The notes beneath the pieces were generated by a model that was given only the letters and a program-made list of their open reading frames with translations, searched no databases and was not told the DNA's origin. From a virus, in IMG/VR virus record IMGVR_UViG_3300028548_002085, positions 1 to 23,930 of that record: a DNA stretch of 23,930 nt; one strand, written 5' to 3'. How positions within the stretch are numbered: position 1 is the first letter of the stretch; each line of letters opens with the position of its first letter. Made by a program: the position numbers and the translations under genes. Of this stretch, positions 21,699 through 23,930 are shown piece after piece.

Positions 21699-23930
21699 AT
21701 GGCTACGTTTTCGATTTCAGCAACGGCTAGAAAAGCTCAAACGGCAGGCAATGGGTCAGCCGGTCCCTTCTCATTTTCGTTTCAAATAAACGCACAATCC
21801 GAATTAGACGTTTTTGTGGACACCACGCTCAAGACCCTGAGTACTCATTACACTGTTTCAGTCGCCTCAAACGGCACTGGAACAATTTCGTTCACGACAG
21901 GCAACTTTCCGTCATCGTCTCAGGTAATAACCATACTGGGCGACACGCCATTATCTAGAACATCTGTTTATACATCGGGCGGAAACATTACAGCGGCGGC
22001 GCTTGAGAGCGACTTCGACACAAATGTGATGGTGCAGCAACAGCAACAAGAGGTTCTTGCGCGAACAGTCAAAGCGCCGGTGGATGACGCAAGCAGCGTA
22101 GATATGACGCTCCCAAATAAGGACGCCCGTAAAGGCAAAGTGCTTGGTTTCAATGCAACGTCTGGCAACGTAGAGGCTGGGCCAACCATCACAGCGGTTC
22201 AAAGTTTGTCTGACGTCACGGCGTCAATCAATCTGCTTGGAACCGCCGCCGTCATCGAAGACATGGGGCTCCTTTCCGCGTCAGCGGTGATAGTGGACAT
22301 GGGTCTGTTAGGCACGTCTGGCAACGTAGCTGCCATGGCAAAGCTAGGTGTTGACGCTGTTATTGCTGACATGGCTATACTTGGCACTGATGCAATTGTA
22401 GCTGACATGGCAATTTTAGGTACAAATGATGTTGTAGCTGACATGGCTATTCTAGGTACAAGTGACGTTGTGACTGACATGAACCTCCTAGCAACGGCTG
22501 CTGTAGTAGAGGATATGGGGCTGCTAGCTACAAGCGCTGTCATTGAGGACATGGGCCTATTAGCAACGAGTGCCGTCATTGAGGACATGGGCTTATTGGC
22601 TACCTCCGCTGTCATTGAAGACATGGGGCTGCTAGCAACGTCTGCTGTTATTGAGGATATGGGTTTGCTTGCAAGCTCGGCAACGGTTGCTGACTTAGCC
22701 TTACTTGGAACCTCTGCTGTGGTTGCAGACCTAGCTATACTAGCGACGAATGACGTAGTTTCTGACATGAACACGCTGGCAACAAGCGATATTGTTAATG
22801 ACATGAATGTTCTTGGCACTTCAGGAAACGTCACGGCAATGAATTTGCTTGGAACTAGCGCAGTTGTTGAAGACATGGGCTTGCTCTCTGCATCAGCGGT
22901 GATTGAGGACATGGGCCTTCTCTCAGCGGCTGCTGTGATACAAGACATGGGATTGCTAGCAACGAGCGCGGTTATAGAAGACATGGGGCTACTGGCAACG
23001 AGTGCAGTAATTGAAGATATGGGATTACTAGCGACATCAGCAGTAATCGAAGATATGGGATTACTTGGAACCTCGGCTAATGTTACATCAATGAGTAATG
23101 TTAGTGGTTCTATTAACAATGTTAACACTGTGGCTTCTAACCTGTCGGGCGTTAATGCTTTTGGTGCGAGGTATAGAGTTCAGTCAGGAGTGCCGAGTTC
23201 TGATAATGATGTTGGTGATTTAGTCTTTGATACCAACGCTAGTACGCTTAAAGTTTTTGGAGCTAGTGGGTTTCAAAACGCTGGATCATCAGTCAATGGA
23301 ACTTCGGCGAGGTTCCACTATGACATAAGCAGTGCGGTAACAAGTGTAACTGGTAGCGATGCTAGCTCAAATACATTAGCTTATGATGCTGGGTTTGTGG
23401 ATGTTTTTGTTAATGGTGTGCGCCAATCAACAGCAGACGTAACAGTTACATCTGGAGATACAGTTACATTTGCATCTGCTTTGGCCAGCGGAGATGAGGT
23501 AGACATTGTAGCGTACGGCACGTTTGCAGTAGCAAACATTGTAGCCACTGGCGCACTGAACACTGGAACAATCACGGCTGGTTTTGGAAACATTAACAAT
23601 GGGGCCAGCACAATCACAACGACTGGTGTTGGTTCATTCGGTTCATTAGATATTAGCGGGGCTATTGACGTAGACGGCGTGACTAACCTTGATGTGGTAG
23701 ACATTGATGGCGCTGTTAATATGGCAACGACCGCTCTCGTAACAGGCGTCCTGACAGCTAATGGCGGTGCAGTATTCAATGAAGGTTCTGCTGATGTTGA
23801 TTTCCGTGTTAAATCAAATGACAATGCTAATATGTTGTTTGTTAATGCGGGTACTAACCAAGTTGGTATTGGAGGAGTCCCAGTTGGTGTAGCCCCACTG
23901 CACGTAGAGGCTAACTTCACGACTAACGTA
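21699..23930 (+). CDS. Tail fibre protein (continues past the window)
   Basis: 744 codons without a stop, open at the right edge. AAGGATAGG lies just upstream of ATG 21699. Residues about 1-125 match the T7 tail-fibre N-terminal domain (PFSFSFQINAQSELDVFVD, then YTVSV..NGTGTISF, and LSRTSVYTSGG..TAAALESD), which docks the fibre on the tail. Residues 189-464 are 23 tandem 12-residue repeats. Beyond them come beta-rich segments (FVDVFVNGVRQSTADVTV, then DVDFRVKSNDNANMLFVNAG with VGIGG), typical of trimeric fibre shafts near the receptor-binding end. The gene follows the ejection proteins, as in T7 (gene 17). Role: host receptor recognition. Confidence 0.88.
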   Translation, partial: MATFSISATARKAQTAGNGSAGPFSFSFQINAQSELDVFVDTTLKTLSTHYTVSVASNGTGTISFTTGNFPSSSQVITILGDTPLSRTSVYTSGGNITAAALESDFDTNVMVQQQQQEVLARTVKAPVDDASSVDMTLPNKDARKGKVLGFNATSGNVEAGPTITAVQSLSDVTASINLLGTAAVIEDMGLLSASAVIVDMGLLGTSGNVAAMAKLGVDAVIADMAILGTDAIVADMAILGTNDVVADMAILGTSDVVTDMNLLATAAVVEDMGLLATSAVIEDMGLLATSAVIEDMGLLATSAVIEDMGLLATSAVIEDMGLLASSATVADLALLGTSAVVADLAILATNDVVSDMNTLATSDIVNDMNVLGTSGNVTAMNLLGTSAVVEDMGLLSASAVIEDMGLLSAAAVIQDMGLLATSAVIEDMGLLATSAVIEDMGLLATSAVIEDMGLLGTSANVTSMSNVSGSINNVNTVASNLSGVNAFGARYRVQSGVPSSDNDVGDLVFDTNASTLKVFGASGFQNAGSSVNGTSARFHYDISSAVTSVTGSDASSNTLAYDAGFVDVFVNGVRQSTADVTVTSGDTVTFASALASGDEVDIVAYGTFAVANIVATGALNTGTITAGFGNINNGASTITTTGVGSFGSLDISGAIDVDGVTNLDVVDIDGAVNMATTALVTGVLTANGGAVFNEGSADVDFRVKSNDNANMLFVNAGTNQVGIGGVPVGVAPLHVEANFTTNV
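22263..23090 (+). repeat. 23 tandem 36-bp repeats in the fibre gene
   Basis: The period is exactly 36 bases (12 codons), consensus MGLLATSAVIED. Runs of peptide-identical units (8-11 and 20-22) use different synonymous codons, so they are held by protein selection and are not recent copies. Divergent units such as MAILGTDAIVAD and MNTLATSDIVND occur between them. Confidence 0.9.

Noticed and set aside
22263-23090. 36-bp periodicity suggesting a CRISPR array
   Set aside because: There are no unique spacers; the units are contiguous, in frame, vary at synonymous sites and encode a fibre shaft.
22199-23128. Minus-strand open frame of 309 codons
   Set aside because: It is the antisense shadow of the fibre 12-residue repeats; the periodic composition keeps the frame open, it has no ribosome site, and it lies opposite a clear gene.

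Overview
This window is part of a double-stranded DNA phage or prophage genome with a T7-like, short-tailed (podovirus) virion module. The order is terminase, connector/portal, scaffold, major capsid, tail tubular A, tail tubular B, internal ejection proteins, tail fibre. All identifications come from reading the sequence and from memory of protein families; no database search was run. The connector-region small proteins and the fibre repeat style resemble marine podoviruses, so a marine bacterial host is a reasonable guess, but nothing here fixes it.

Layout. Positions 1-500 (minus strand) hold a two-gene operon: a 111-residue unknown protein, then the first 55 codons of a serine recombinase that runs off the left edge. 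Positions 501-599 are a divergent control region with a long imperfect dyad. From 600 everything is on the plus strand and tightly packed, with ATGA and TAATG junctions. The early block (600-3537) contains a ribbon-helix-helix regulator, a DUF1064 nuclease-like protein, a stand-alone DnaA domain IV-like protein, a second PD-(D/E)XK-type nuclease candidate, a DnaJ-type zinc-finger miniprotein, a winged-helix replication-initiator-like protein, a small unknown protein and a small protein with an SSB-like acidic tip. The packaging and head block (3518-10876) contains small terminase, zinc-ribbon protein, large terminase, GNAT-like protein, three small basic proteins, connector, a Bbp19-like protein, scaffold, major capsid and a probable decoration protein. 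The tail and ejection block (10930-21651) contains tail tubular A and B and three or four ejection-protein ORFs. The window ends inside a tail-fibre gene with 23 tandem 12-residue repeats.

The most interesting element is a candidate replication origin inside the initiator-like gene. A perfect DnaA-box consensus, three 16-bp palindromic iterons and an A+T-rich stretch lie in the part of the gene that encodes a low-complexity linker. This is the arrangement known from lambda O/ori. About 1.2 kb upstream the phage encodes a protein that is essentially DnaA domain IV alone and keeps most DnaA-box contact residues. A fourth exact iteron copy lies before the major capsid gene. There it sits between a strong UUCG-loop terminator and a predicted three-way-junction leader RNA.

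Other points of note are an in-frame amber codon splitting what looks like one ejection protein, a 20-bp element shared by the two main intergenic regions, and a serine recombinase joined to a T7-like virion module, which suggests a temperate phage. Intergenic DNA is scarce: only 9488-9732 (245 bases) and 501-599 are sizeable, and both are described below.
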